Source of the DNA: Bacteroidota bacterium
GTDB taxonomy: Bacteria; Bacteroidota; Bacteroidia; Cytophagales; Cyclobacteriaceae
Direction of reading: 5' to 3'
Assembly (NCBI GenBank): GCA_013285945.1
Contig: JABDGP010000025.1
Coordinates: 1-39,973, forward strand
Length of the DNA: 39,973 bases
Shown: piece by piece, positions 1 to 9,633 of the stretch
Position numbering within the stretch: position 1 is the stretch's first letter
Layout: each line of letters opens with the position of its first letter
Notes under the pieces: generated by a model
What the model was told of the DNA's origin: nothing
The model's database searches: none
The model's input: only the letters and a program-made list of their open reading frames with translations
Program-made: the position numbers and the translations under genes

Positions 1-1
1 C

Positions 2-412
2 AAGATTGTGATGGACGCAGGCTGTGGCACTGCTATTCTTTCTATTATGGCTTCGAAACTTGGAGCAAAATATATTGATGCGTTTGACATAGATGAATGG
101 AGTATGACAAACGGGAAAGAAAACGCAGAGATCAATCACTGCACCAATATTAATATCCGGCTTGGAAAAATAGCTGACATGAAGTTTGAAAACAGGTTTG
201 ATATCATCCTGGCCAATATCAATCGCAATATTTTGTTGGAAGAGATCAAAGAATATTCAAATCAACTTCTTCGTGGCGGGCACCTGCTCCTCAGTGGTTT
301 TTATGAAAAAGACATCGATGATCTTAAAAAGGAAGGCCTAAAATTCGATCTCCATGAAATTAATCGCGATAGCCGCGAATCATGGGCTTGCCTTCTGCTG
401 GTGAAGAAATAA
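2..412 (+). CDS. prmA: Ribosomal protein L11 methyltransferase, C-terminal part (5' end outside window)
   Basis: This is the last 136 residues of a class I SAM-dependent methyltransferase, open from base 2 with no start inside the window. The SAM-binding motif I DAGCGTAILSI is at the very beginning, an acidic motif (DAFDIDEW) follows about 25 residues later, and the post-motif ILANINRNILL and late SGF match PrmA, which trimethylates ribosomal protein L11 in the cytoplasm. The N-terminal L11-recognition domain is missing because of the window edge. The assignment rests on the motif I and LANIN combination; related small-molecule methyltransferases are less likely. The next gene begins about 90 bp downstream on the same strand. 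Confidence 0.85.
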   Translation, partial: KIVMDAGCGTAILSIMASKLGAKYIDAFDIDEWSMTNGKENAEINHCTNINIRLGKIADMKFENRFDIILANINRNILLEEIKEYSNQLLRGGHLLLSGFYEKDIDDLKKEGLKFDLHEINRDSRESWACLLLVKK

Positions 413-491
413 TTTGAGTCAGTTGTACGTTCGAATATGCAGCGTATCTGCCTGTTCATTAGAACTTTCGCCATTTATTTCCGAACTTTCA

Positions 492-499
492 AACCTTTG
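492..499 (+). promoter_or_regulatory. Possible Bacteroidota -7 box (AACCTTTG), one mismatch
   Basis: AACCTTTG differs from TAnnTTTG at the first base. It lies 5 bp before the GTG at 504, which would give an almost leaderless transcript. This placement supports GTG 504 over the upstream TTG at 414. Confidence 0.35.
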
Positions 500-503
500 T
501 GGC

Positions 504-3500
504 GTGAAAAAAACCTCATTATATACACTGGCATTTCTCCTCGCATGCCGCGTGGTGCTGGCTCAAACTGAGGAGCCCGTTAAACTTGCTTTTCAGGATA
601 GCGTTCGAGTGGCTCTTGAAAACACAAAAGCCATAGATGCGTCGTCTATTGGCGCTTCTTTTGGCGGAGCCTGGATCAATCTTAGCCCTGATCAGCAGAT
701 GATGATCAAAAAACAGGCACGCCTTATGAAAAAGAAGGGTTACAGGGTTCAGCCTCAATTTGTCAATTATTACGGAACGCTTGTAGCCGCGGTGGATGTA
801 GAGAAAATTGATGCGCAAAAGTTGACGGTTTTCCTGCGGGTGATTGGTAAAGCCATTGAAAAGAATAATCCAAATCAGGTCAACCTCACTTTACATCAGG
901 CTCGGGATTTTTTTGAACATCATGCCCTCAGTTATGAGAAGTATTTTCGCTTGCGTGCCTCAGATGACGATTACACATTTGATTATCTGGAACCGGCAGC
1001 GCCAGATACTTCTCGTGTAGTATATGACCCCAAGGCAGACTCCATTGCAGCTACGATACCCACATGGCAGCGACCTGTGACACAACCCCAGTTGCTCGGG
1101 CCGGTAATTATTTTCAAACAACTGTCGCTCAACTTTATCACACCTTTTGACTCTGCATTTCTGAAAAATACAAAGGGCACATTCTCTTTGCGCGACAGGG
1201 TTTTTGTTGGTGAAGGCGGCAAGTTCGATTGGTCACCGGCCGGACTAAGTGCAGACTCCGTTTTTTACGAGTTCAGCAAATACAATTTTAAAACTGCGCA
1301 AGCGGCGCTAAGTGCCGTGCAGGGAAAACTTACTTATGTCGGGCGTTTGCCGGGAAAGGTGCCTGGTATTTTTGAATACAAAAGCGTCAAACATGTAGGA
1401 AAGAATCCTGCTGCCTATCCTCGATTTAAATCGTATGAAAATAATGTGACCATTCTTGGCCTTGGCTCCGACAAGCTTCATTATTCTGGAGGTTTTGGAT
1501 TAGAAGGCCCAATGATGACAAGCAACTCGGTGAGTGGCAAGCCGGCAACAATTGAGGTATTGGGTGAGTCCGATAAAAAATTTAAAGCTGTTGCGTTGTC
1601 ACTAACATTCAAGGATTCTTTGGTAATGTCAAGCAATGCCCGTATCGTTATCTATCAGGGCAGCGATTCTCTCGTTCACCCTTCTATGCAGTTGCGGTAC
1701 AATTACGGCAGACAAACTTTGGCACTGGGTCGTAGTGACGCGCCCCTTCATAAAGCGCCATTCTCCTCTTCTTATTTTGGCGTTGACTTCAATGCAGATC
1801 GGATACGATGGAATCTAAAATCCGACAGCCTCGACATTTTTACCGAAGGCAGCGCGCATGTCTCTCCAATGGTCATCGAATCGCACGATTTTTATGATCC
1901 AGAAGATTTTCGCCAGCTCAGTACTCAGAACTTTGATTTCAATCCATTTGCATTGGTAGTTAACTACGCAGTGCGCAACAATACCCAGGACTTTTCTGTT
2001 TTTGAATTGACCGATGCCAAAAGAAATGCCGGTGCTGTGCGCATGGCCGCAGACTTTCTTTCACAGAAGGGCATGATCGACTACGATGCCCGTACAGGCA
2101 AAATTCATGTGCGGGATAAAGCCATCCATTTTTTGGAAGCGGCCAAGGGCAAGACCGATTATGACAACATGAAAATCCATTCGCTGGCAGATACCGTTGC
2201 CAATGCCACCATCAACTTCAAAAAGAATACGATGACAGTGCATGGTGTGGATGAATTTAATATCAGTGATTCGTTGAACGTGCTTGTAAAGCCGGATAGC
2301 AGCGTAATAACTTTTTTGCAAAATCGCGATTTGAAATTCAAAGGCACAATCAATGCCGGCAATTTTGAAATCACAGGAAAAAACTTCACGCTTAAATACG
2401 ACAGCTTCTTTGTGAGCCTTAATCATATCGATTCAATTCGATTTTATGTAACTGAAAAGGATGGAACACGTAGGCGAGTAAATAATTCGATGGTAGGAGC
2501 TGACTCAACAGCAGCTGCAGCGGGTGGCTTACAAGCATCGGCCAATAAAACTTCGGGCACATTATATATTAACAAACCGGATAATAAATCTGGAAAGATA
2601 AAATATCCAAATTTTCCGAGACTTGATGCTAGCGCTGGGGGCGCAATTTATTTCGACAGAAAAGAAGTTCTTAATGGTGCTTATGATCGATCTGTCTTTT
2701 TTGTAGTGCCTCCCTTTAAACTAGATAGCCTTAACGATGCCGATCCGGGCTCAATCAATTTTGATGGTACGTTTGTCTCCAGCGGCATGTTCCCAAGCTT
2801 CAAAGAGAAACTGCATACTATGGCCGACAAATCACTGGGCTTTACCCACGCGATACCAAAGACCGGCTACAATTTGTATTTGGGAGACGGCAAATTGTAT
2901 GGTGGAATTAATATGGACAACGCCGGCCTTCATGCCACAGGCCGAATTGATTATTTGGCGTTAACAACTGAATCAAATGACTTTACCTTTTATCCTGACT
3001 CGGTGTTAGCCAAGGGAACTGTGGGTGAGATCAGAGACAAACAGTTTGGCGCTGTGAATTTTCCACAGGTTACATTCACTGATTACCAGATGAAGTGGTT
3101 TCCAAAGCAGGATAAATTCAAGGTGAAAAACCTGAAGGAGCCTTTTTCATTGTATCAAAAGACAGCTACGCTCAATGGCAGTCTTACCATTTCCAAAAAA
3201 GGAGTTACTGGCGGTGGCCGGATTAGCACCCGTGGCTCTGAAGTGGCTAGCCGCGAATTGAATTTCTCTTCAAAAGACTTTGGAGCGCGGCATGCACGAT
3301 TTGAGGTGAAAACCGGAAACCCTGATAAACCAGCTTTAGCCGGTAACGATGTGCGACTGAAATTTAACCTCGAACAAAATTTTGCCACGATTAGCCCCGA
3401 AGTTGAAGGTGAAGCAGCCATTGAATTTCCATATGCTCAGTTTAAGACATCAATTCCTCAAGCTCGCTGGGATTTAAATACACAGAAAATTGTAATGACT

Positions 3501-5189
3501 AAAGCGGCTGACGTGCCGATTGAAAACTCTTATTTCTACACGACAAGAAAAGAACTTGATTCGCTGCGCTTCAATGCCGAGAAAGCGGAGTACGACATTC
3601 AGTTGCAGCAGCTGAAAGTGAGTGGTATCCCACACATCATAGTAGCCGACGCCAAGATTACTCCTGAGAATAACGAAGTGCTCATTTTGGAAAATGCCAA
3701 AATCGGCCAACTAAAAAATACTGTGATTGTTTTGGACACACTCAACGGATACCACCGTCTCACTAAAGGAGTTGTAGACATCGTGTCGCGCAAAGAATTT
3801 TCGGGATATGCCACTTATCAATATGTAAATGCAGCCAGTGACACCTTCGCTATCAAAATGACTGACTTCCATTTGGAGCCTATTGGGGATGATACCAAAA
3901 AGAGAAAAAGCAAAGAGAGTGCGCCAATGCAAACCGTGGCCAATGGTGCTGTAATAGATAAAGACAAAATATTGGTAGCTCCCCGTATTTTTTACAAAGG
4001 TGACATGGTGATGTATGCCACTAAACCGGCTTTGCAATTGAAAGGTTTTGTAAAACTTGACTTGAAAAAGATTAAAAACTACGATACATGGATTGTGTAC
4101 AATCAAAGCGGTGACGAAAAGGAAATTTACCTCGACTTTGATCAAGCCGTAACCGAAGGCGGACGTAAAGCAGAAGCAGGTCTGCATTTTGCTGCCGACA
4201 ACAGCTTGTACATCACCTTTGTGTCTGATAAAAAGGACGAAAGCGATGACGACTTCTTTTTGCCAAGCGGCTCGCTCTATTTCGACAAAGAAAGTGGCGA
4301 GTTTAAAATTGAGGATCGCCAGAAGGCAGCCGGTGAAAAACTATCGGGCAAAGTTTTTAATTATAACGAAGACAAACAGGAAGTTCATTTTGAAGGACCG
4401 GTCAGTTTTTTCAAAGGCTCAAATGATCTCAACATTACTGCAAGCTCGCTAGGCTCAGGGAATCTGGAGACTAATGAAATAAAGATGAATTCATTTCTCA
4501 TGGCGAATATGAATCTGCCATCCGCAGCTTATCAAATGATGGCTGTCAACTTACAAGAAGTAATTAAGAACGAAGGATCAAGTGAAGGCCTTGGTGATCA
4601 ATCTGAGTTACTCTACAAAATTGCCAACATTGTGGGCGAAAAAGTAGCAAAAGATTATGAACAGAAATCTCAACAGGCTTATACTTCGCTGTCATTAGTT
4701 CCTCAATTGGGAGCTGCCTCGATCATCTTTTCAAATGTGAACTTCAAATGGTCTCAGGCGAAGAAGGCATTTTACAGCGAGGGAACCATTGGCATTAGCA
4801 ACATCGGTCATAACGACATCAACGGAGGGTTTGAAGGATTTATGGAGATAAGAAAGAATGAAGACGGGGCTCCGGTCTTTCATGTATTTTTCAAAGCCTC
4901 ACCCGAAGCTTGGTATTATTTCGGCTATGAAGACAATCGCCTGATGGTGCAATCTTCAAACCAATTGTTCAACGATTTGATCACAAAGAAAACAAACGCA
5001 AGCAAAGCGAAAGTAGGAGAGCTGGTATTCATTCCCGGCAGCGATGATGAGACACTGGCGTGGATCAATAAATTCCGGCTAAACTACTATGGCCTTGAAG
5101 CACCTTATGATTTGGCCAGCGGGGCCTCAGCTGCTAAAAAGAAAGACCCAAAGAAAAAAGACGAGAAGAAAGAGGACGACGGATTTTAA
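504..5189 (+). CDS. Very large exported beta-rich protein of unknown function
   Basis: I do not recognise the family. I chose GTG 504 because the protein then begins with a classic signal peptide (VKKTSLYTLAFLLACRVVLA, cut before QTEEP). The frame stays open upstream to a TTG at 414, but that adds a non-signal leader. The mature protein is about 1540 residues. A short helical region near residues 30-150 is followed by more than 1200 residues of alternating short hydrophobic and polar strands (for example LKFKGTINAGNFEITGKNF and LNGSLTISKKGV). This resembles periplasmic beta-scaffold proteins in style only; I see no catalytic motif. The C-terminus is a highly charged tail of Lys, Asp and Glu (AAKKKDPKKKDEKKEDDGF). 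It sits between prmA and gpmI, which do not suggest a role. A periplasmic or outer-membrane structural or transport role is inference. Confidence 0.8.
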   Translation: MKKTSLYTLAFLLACRVVLAQTEEPVKLAFQDSVRVALENTKAIDASSIGASFGGAWINLSPDQQMMIKKQARLMKKKGYRVQPQFVNYYGTLVAAVDVEKIDAQKLTVFLRVIGKAIEKNNPNQVNLTLHQARDFFEHHALSYEKYFRLRASDDDYTFDYLEPAAPDTSRVVYDPKADSIAATIPTWQRPVTQPQLLGPVIIFKQLSLNFITPFDSAFLKNTKGTFSLRDRVFVGEGGKFDWSPAGLSADSVFYEFSKYNFKTAQAALSAVQGKLTYVGRLPGKVPGIFEYKSVKHVGKNPAAYPRFKSYENNVTILGLGSDKLHYSGGFGLEGPMMTSNSVSGKPATIEVLGESDKKFKAVALSLTFKDSLVMSSNARIVIYQGSDSLVHPSMQLRYNYGRQTLALGRSDAPLHKAPFSSSYFGVDFNADRIRWNLKSDSLDIFTEGSAHVSPMVIESHDFYDPEDFRQLSTQNFDFNPFALVVNYAVRNNTQDFSVFELTDAKRNAGAVRMAADFLSQKGMIDYDARTGKIHVRDKAIHFLEAAKGKTDYDNMKIHSLADTVANATINFKKNTMTVHGVDEFNISDSLNVLVKPDSSVITFLQNRDLKFKGTINAGNFEITGKNFTLKYDSFFVSLNHIDSIRFYVTEKDGTRRRVNNSMVGADSTAAAAGGLQASANKTSGTLYINKPDNKSGKIKYPNFPRLDASAGGAIYFDRKEVLNGAYDRSVFFVVPPFKLDSLNDADPGSINFDGTFVSSGMFPSFKEKLHTMADKSLGFTHAIPKTGYNLYLGDGKLYGGINMDNAGLHATGRIDYLALTTESNDFTFYPDSVLAKGTVGEIRDKQFGAVNFPQVTFTDYQMKWFPKQDKFKVKNLKEPFSLYQKTATLNGSLTISKKGVTGGGRISTRGSEVASRELNFSSKDFGARHARFEVKTGNPDKPALAGNDVRLKFNLEQNFATISPEVEGEAAIEFPYAQFKTSIPQARWDLNTQKIVMTKAADVPIENSYFYTTRKELDSLRFNAEKAEYDIQLQQLKVSGIPHIIVADAKITPENNEVLILENAKIGQLKNTVIVLDTLNGYHRLTKGVVDIVSRKEFSGYATYQYVNAASDTFAIKMTDFHLEPIGDDTKKRKSKESAPMQTVANGAVIDKDKILVAPRIFYKGDMVMYATKPALQLKGFVKLDLKKIKNYDTWIVYNQSGDEKEIYLDFDQAVTEGGRKAEAGLHFAADNSLYITFVSDKKDESDDDFFLPSGSLYFDKESGEFKIEDRQKAAGEKLSGKVFNYNEDKQEVHFEGPVSFFKGSNDLNITASSLGSGNLETNEIKMNSFLMANMNLPSAAYQMMAVNLQEVIKNEGSSEGLGDQSELLYKIANIVGEKVAKDYEQKSQQAYTSLSLVPQLGAASIIFSNVNFKWSQAKKAFYSEGTIGISNIGHNDINGGFEGFMEIRKNEDGAPVFHVFFKASPEAWYYFGYEDNRLMVQSSNQLFNDLITKKTNASKAKVGELVFIPGSDDETLAWINKFRLNYYGLEAPYDLASGASAAKKKDPKKKDEKKEDDGF

Positions 5190-5211
5190 AGCCTGCAGGA
5201 ATTTGAAAATG

Positions 5212-5219
5212 TATATTTG
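5212..5219 (+). promoter_or_regulatory. Bacteroidota -7 promoter box TATATTTG for gpmI
   Basis: An exact TAnnTTTG match lies 22 bp before the gpmI ATG. No clear -33 TTG was found at the usual distance, so this rests on the -7 box and its position alone. Confidence 0.5.
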
Positions 5220-5241
5220 CCATTCAATTTTTTAAAAATCA

Positions 5242-6768
5242 ATGAATAAGAAAGTATTGCTGATGATCCTCGATGGTTGGGGAATTGCAAAAAATTTGAA
5301 AGTGTCGGCTATTGATGCTGCCAAAACTCCTTACATCAATTCGTTATATAAAAAGTACCCACATAGCAAGCTTCAGGCCTCGGGTTTGGCCGTAGGTTTG
5401 CCCGAAGGCCAGATGGGCAATAGTGAAGTGGGGCACATGAATATTGGGGCGGGTCGGATAGTATATCAGGATTTGGTGCGAATCAATAAGGCTGTTGAAG
5501 AAAAAGAGCTGGATAAAAATGAAGTACTGCTGGCAGCATTCAACTACGCAAAGGCGAATAACAAAGCTGTTCATTTGATAGGACTGGTTTCCGATGGAGG
5601 TGTACACTCTCACATTAAACACTTGAAAGGAATCTGTACCATTGCGCATAATGAAGGCGTAAAAAATCTTTTCGTTCATGCGTTCACCGATGGCCGGGAT
5701 ACGGACCCGAAGAGCGGCTTGGGTTTCATCAAGGACTTGGAAAGCCACTTGGCAAAAACTTCTGGCAAGCTGGCAAGTATTGTGGGTCGATATTTTGCTA
5801 TGGACCGGGATAAGCGCTGGGAGCGGGTAAAACTTGCATACGATGTAATGGTGAATGGCACTGGAGAAAAATCTACGGATGCTCTAAAATCAATTCAACA
5901 ATCGTATGATGCAAATGTGACCGATGAGTTTATAAAACCAATCGTTTTAACAGATCCATCTCAAAATCCAATAGCTCAAATCAAGGAGGGGGATGTTGTC
6001 ATCTGTTTTAACTTTCGTACTGATCGCGGGCGAGAGATTACCATGGCGCTGACGCAAAGCGACTACCCTGATCAGGGAATGAAGAAAATGAAGTTGTATT
6101 ATGTAACGCTTTCAAACTACGATGATTCGTTCACCGATGTGAAAGTGATTTTCGATAAAGACAATTTGAATAATACATTAGGCGAGATTGTATCGAAGGC
6201 GGGCAAAAAGCAAATTCGCATCGCTGAAACTGAGAAATATCCTCACGTAACTTTCTTTTTCTCTGGAGGACGAGAAGAAATTTTTGCCGGCGAGTCTCGC
6301 ATCATGTGCCCGTCACCAAAAGTAGCAACTTATGACCTGCAACCCGAGATGAGTGCACGAGATATTCGTGACAAAATCATTCCTGAATTAGAGAAGAAAG
6401 AGGCTGACTTTATTTGTTTGAATTTTGCCAACCCCGACATGGTAGGGCACACTGGAGTTTTTTCAGCTGTAGTAACTGCATGTGAAACTGTGGATCAATG
6501 TAATGAAGCTGTGACCGAAGTAGCACGAAAGAATGGTTACTCGATTATTATTATAGCTGATCATGGAAATGCTGACATGATGATTAATGACGATGGTACA
6601 CCAAACACAGCGCACACAACCAGTCTTGTGCCGTGTATTTTAGTTGACGATGATTTCAAGGGAAAGATCAATGATGGTAAACTGGGCGACCTGGCACCTA
6701 CTATACTTACGCTTATGGGTATTCCTATTCCCAAGGAAATGACGGGTAAAGTGTTGATCGAGAAGTGA
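5242..6768 (+). CDS. gpmI: 2,3-bisphosphoglycerate-independent phosphoglycerate mutase
   Basis: This cytoplasmic glycolytic enzyme interconverts 3-phosphoglycerate and 2-phosphoglycerate using two Mn ions and a phosphoserine intermediate. At 508 residues it has the family length. Visible motifs in order: LLMILDGWG with metal Asp11, GNSEVGHMNIGAGR with catalytic Ser61, DGRDTDP, YFAMDRDKRWER, the substrate-binding FNFRTDR, EKYPHVTFFFSGG, NFANPDMVGHTG, and ADHGNADMM followed by AHTTSLVP for the second metal set. All key residues are present. There is no Shine-Dalgarno; the leader is A/T-rich, as is usual in Bacteroidota. The TGA stop overlaps the ATG of the next gene by one base, so the two are probably co-translated. 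Confidence 0.97.
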   Translation: MNKKVLLMILDGWGIAKNLKVSAIDAAKTPYINSLYKKYPHSKLQASGLAVGLPEGQMGNSEVGHMNIGAGRIVYQDLVRINKAVEEKELDKNEVLLAAFNYAKANNKAVHLIGLVSDGGVHSHIKHLKGICTIAHNEGVKNLFVHAFTDGRDTDPKSGLGFIKDLESHLAKTSGKLASIVGRYFAMDRDKRWERVKLAYDVMVNGTGEKSTDALKSIQQSYDANVTDEFIKPIVLTDPSQNPIAQIKEGDVVICFNFRTDRGREITMALTQSDYPDQGMKKMKLYYVTLSNYDDSFTDVKVIFDKDNLNNTLGEIVSKAGKKQIRIAETEKYPHVTFFFSGGREEIFAGESRIMCPSPKVATYDLQPEMSARDIRDKIIPELEKKEADFICLNFANPDMVGHTGVFSAVVTACETVDQCNEAVTEVARKNGYSIIIIADHGNADMMINDDGTPNTAHTTSLVPCILVDDDFKGKINDGKLGDLAPTILTLMGIPIPKEMTGKVLIEK

Positions 6769-7349
6769 TGATAAAAATTTCTTTTTTAGCATTTGGCTTG
6801 GCATGTTTACTGGGCTCATGCAATCGCGAAAATTTGAAATACGATAAGCCCCATTTTGATTTTGATAGTTTAGTGCAAACGCAATCGCACCTTTTGACGC
6901 AAACCAAGGCAAGAGTTTCAAAAGAATCAAAAGTCAATGGACGGAGCGATTCCGTTACGTTTATGCCCGATTCAACCCAATGGAAAAACGAACTAGATGC
7001 TTTCCAGCAATTGGATATCATCAACAAGCCAATGTATAAAGGCACTTATCAAATAAGTGAAAGTGACGATGAGCACAGCAATCTTCGTATGCGGTCTTAT
7101 GTTGCCAAAATAAAATCGCCGGTGCAGGCCGTAAAGTTTTACTATCGCAATGATCTAAAGGAGCTGAAGCGAATTGAATCTTCTTTTGAAGAAGAAAACC
7201 TGATGATGACAATAACAAGAAAACTGATCCTTGAGTTTGACGAGCATCACGGCCAGTCTGTGATTGTGCGATATCAAGTCGTGGGCTCTCAAAAAATGGT
7301 ACTTAGCAATAAGGTATCGTTTTCGATCGAGGGAAAGGTGAGTTATTAA
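6768..7349 (+). CDS. Small lipoprotein of unknown function, coupled to gpmI
   Basis: The gene encodes 193 residues from the ATG in the TGATG overlap with gpmI (a GTG at 6765 is also in frame but less likely). The N-terminus is a lipoprotein signal, with hydrophobic FLAFGLACLLGSC and the lipobox Cys at residue 15. The mature part is polar and shows no motif I recognise. The second half looks like a single beta-rich domain, with phrases such as VQAVKFYYRNDLKELKRIES and a regular strand pattern to the C-terminus. It should be anchored in the periplasm or outer membrane. The tight coupling to a glycolytic gene is probably expression convenience rather than function. The terminator-like hairpin at 7359-7389 would end this transcript. 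Confidence 0.8.
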   Translation: MIKISFLAFGLACLLGSCNRENLKYDKPHFDFDSLVQTQSHLLTQTKARVSKESKVNGRSDSVTFMPDSTQWKNELDAFQQLDIINKPMYKGTYQISESDDEHSNLRMRSYVAKIKSPVQAVKFYYRNDLKELKRIESSFEEENLMMTITRKLILEFDEHHGQSVIVRYQVVGSQKMVLSNKVSFSIEGKVSY

Positions 7350-7358
7350 AATCACGCC

Positions 7359-7397
7359 ATCTGAGTTATTTTATTAAACCAGCTCAGATTTTCTTTA
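7359..7397 (+). terminator. Intrinsic terminator-like hairpin after the gpmI operon
   Basis: Perfect 7-bp arms ATCTGAG (7359-7365) and CTCAGAT (7383-7389) enclose a 17-nt loop and are followed by TTTTCTTTATT. The loop is long, so strength is uncertain. A second hairpin (AAAATAC / GTATTTT, 7404-7424, 7-nt loop) follows directly and lies at the promoter region of the next gene. Confidence 0.5.
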
Positions 7398-7438
7398 TTC
7401 GTTAAAATACTTTTTGAGTATTTTCGTTTTTCACATTC

Positions 7439-8251
7439 ATGAAGAAGCTTTTCCTTTTCCTTTTTGTACCCGTTATTGGATTTGCTCAACAGAACAACGA
7501 GCCGCGCGTACAAGAGGGCCAGTTTACGTTTGATACCGACAAGCCCTTCAAGCTACTCACGCTCGACGAAAAGATAGATGCGCCTATAGCCACTAAAAAG
7601 AAAAAACCGAAGCGGAAGACCTTTTATGGAATCAAAACTAAGAAAGGATTCACACGTAAGGGCTTCGGTGACAAAATGGTGCTGGAGCTTTTTTATGTAT
7701 TAAAAAAGAAACAGGAAAAATTCACCGGTTTTGCACGTGATATTTACTGGTATGATTACACCCGCAGGGAAGTGCGGAGAACTTCCTCATTCGATCCGAA
7801 AAAGGGAGTATTGCTTCATGGCCCCTATAAAAAAATGATTGGCCCGGTAGTAGTGGAGGAGGGTATTTATTATAAAGGCGCAAAGCACGGTCGATGGATG
7901 CAATTCAATCGACAGGACTTGGTGGAGGACAAATCCAAATATTATAAAGGCTGGCCAAAAGATTCGTATGTAACGTATTACGACCCTAACGAACGAAAAC
8001 ATTTGAAAGAAGTAACTCCCATGGAGTACAATGAAAAAGACGGCTACTACTATATGATGCACGAGAATGGCGTAGTGGCGGTGCAGGGAGAATATAAGTG
8101 GAATGAAAAAATTGGCGACTGGATCGAAAATTATTCCAATGGCAAGCGCAAACGTGTCATCGCCTATGCCAAAGAACCATTTGATAAAGACTACAAGCCT
8201 TACATCCGGAAGGAATGGGATGAAAAAGGCAAAGAGATTTACTCTAAATAG
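7439..8251 (+). CDS. Exported MORN / YwqK-like repeat protein
   Basis: The gene encodes 270 residues with an N-terminal signal peptide (MKKLFLFLFVPVIGFAQ, cut before QNNEP). The middle and C-terminal parts carry degenerate MORN-like units of the form G-Y-x-x-G-x-x-x-G-x-W: HGPYKKM, EGIYYKGAKHGRWMQFN, YYKGWPKDSYVTYY, QGEYKWNEKIGDWIENYSNGKRK. Bacteroidota carry many such proteins, often labelled YwqK-family antitoxins; that label is only a homology name, and nothing here suggests a toxin-antitoxin pair because no partner gene is adjacent. The mature N-terminal 60 residues are rich in Lys and Arg. The function is unknown. It stands alone, with a terminator-like hairpin upstream and 68 bp before the next gene. 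Confidence 0.75.
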   Translation: MKKLFLFLFVPVIGFAQQNNEPRVQEGQFTFDTDKPFKLLTLDEKIDAPIATKKKKPKRKTFYGIKTKKGFTRKGFGDKMVLELFYVLKKKQEKFTGFARDIYWYDYTRREVRRTSSFDPKKGVLLHGPYKKMIGPVVVEEGIYYKGAKHGRWMQFNRQDLVEDKSKYYKGWPKDSYVTYYDPNERKHLKEVTPMEYNEKDGYYYMMHENGVVAVQGEYKWNEKIGDWIENYSNGKRKRVIAYAKEPFDKDYKPYIRKEWDEKGKEIYSK

Positions 8252-8319
8252 TTTGCCTTCAGCGAAAACATTCTTAAGATTGTTGCTTGAGCTTGAGTAA
8301 AATCTAAATCCCTACAACA

Positions 8320-9621
8320 ATGAAATTTGCGTGTGCCGTTTTAATGACAGCCGCTGCATTGCCAGCGCTTTGTCAGACTAGTTCCAAACTCCAAACCAAA
8401 CTTGACTTGCAGGCCAAAGCCATGGAAGACAAAGTGATTGAATGGCGCAGGCATTTTCATCAATATCCTGAATTATCCAATCAGGAGACAAAAACAGCAG
8501 CCTTCGTTGCTGAGCACCTCAAGTCGTTAGGATTAAAAGTGCAGACCGGTGTTGCTAAAACTGGCGTGGTTGCATTGCTTGAAACCGGAAACTCGGGACC
8601 CGTGATTGCCCTTCGTGCGGACATGGACGCCTTGCCTGTCACCGAGCGCAACAGTTTGCCTTTTGCTTCTAAAGAGAAAGCGACTTACAATGGACAAGAA
8701 ACTGGAGTGATGCACGCTTGCGGCCACGACTCGCATATCTCAATATTAATGGCAGTAGCAGAAATACTTTCTAAAAATAAAAGCGAACTGAAGGGCACCA
8801 TTAAATTTATTTTTCAACCGGCAGAAGAAGGAGCGCCCGTTGGCGAAGAAGGAGGCGCAGGCTTAATGGTGAAAGAAGGCGTTTTGGAAAACCCAAAAGT
8901 AGATGTCGTCTTTGGATTGCACATCCAATCACTCGCACCAGTAGGTGCAATCACCTACAGACCAGCCGGAATGATGGCAGCTTCGGATTGGTTTATGATA
9001 AAAGTAAAAGGCAAACAAGCACATGGAGCTGTTCCCTGGATGAGTGTCGACCCGATTGTGGTGAGTGCTCAGATTATCACCGGACTGCAAACGATTATAA
9101 GCCGACAAACAGAACTTACCAAAGAAGCAGCAGTAATCACAGTGGGGAGAATTCAGGCTGGCATTCGTGAAAACATTATTCCGGAAGAGGCCACTTTTGC
9201 CGGAACTATCCGCACATTGGATACCGGCATGCAGGATAAAATTCATGAAAAGATTAAACTAACTGCTACTAAAATTGCTGAAAGCGCTGGTGCTACTGCT
9301 GAAGTTTCGATTGAACGGAAAACACCTGTAACTTATAATGATCCTGCGCTCACAGCTAAAATGTTGCCGAGTTTGAAACGCGCGGCCGGAGAGAAAAATG
9401 TAGTTGAAATCCATGCGGTAACCGGAGCGGAAGATTTTGCATTCTACCAACAAAAAATTCCGGGTTTGTTTTTCTTTGTAGGTGCAGTGCCTGCTAATAT
9501 TGACCCTGCCAAGGCACCGTCACATCATACGCCTGATTTTATGATCGACGAGCGTGGATTTATCACAGGCTTGAAAGCCATGCTTGATGTGACGACTGAT
9601 TACATGTTTATGAAAAAATAA
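8320..9621 (+). CDS. Exported M20-family amidohydrolase (N-acyl amino acid / hippurate hydrolase type)
   Basis: This is a 433-residue zinc peptidase-fold hydrolase of the M20D / IAA-amino acid hydrolase group, which cleaves amide bonds of N-acylated amino acids. It has a signal peptide (residues 1-19, ending ALCQ), so it should act in the periplasm. Motifs in order: WRRHFHQYPELSNQE, LRADMDALPV near residue 100, the metal ligands in MHACGHDSH (Cys134, His136), FQPAEEG (Glu169, Glu170), a dimerisation-domain segment HGAVPWMSVDPI, GRIQAGIRENIIPEEA, and the C-terminal GAEDFAFY with the last metal ligand region. All are intact. The real substrate cannot be read from sequence. DUF4260 follows 12 bp later and may share the transcript. 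Confidence 0.92.
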   Translation: MKFACAVLMTAAALPALCQTSSKLQTKLDLQAKAMEDKVIEWRRHFHQYPELSNQETKTAAFVAEHLKSLGLKVQTGVAKTGVVALLETGNSGPVIALRADMDALPVTERNSLPFASKEKATYNGQETGVMHACGHDSHISILMAVAEILSKNKSELKGTIKFIFQPAEEGAPVGEEGGAGLMVKEGVLENPKVDVVFGLHIQSLAPVGAITYRPAGMMAASDWFMIKVKGKQAHGAVPWMSVDPIVVSAQIITGLQTIISRQTELTKEAAVITVGRIQAGIRENIIPEEATFAGTIRTLDTGMQDKIHEKIKLTATKIAESAGATAEVSIERKTPVTYNDPALTAKMLPSLKRAAGEKNVVEIHAVTGAEDFAFYQQKIPGLFFFVGAVPANIDPAKAPSHHTPDFMIDERGFITGLKAMLDVTTDYMFMKK

Positions 9622-9633
9622 CGAGCGGGTTTC

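Noticed and set aside
3711..4187. Long reverse-strand open frame inside the large exported gene
   Set aside because: It lacks a recognisable domain or signal and lies wholly within a well-supported gene on the other strand; it is a coding shadow.
7439..8251. Toxin-antitoxin role for the YwqK/MORN-like protein
   Set aside because: It has a signal peptide and no neighbouring toxin-like gene, and the antitoxin label in that family is only a name by similarity.
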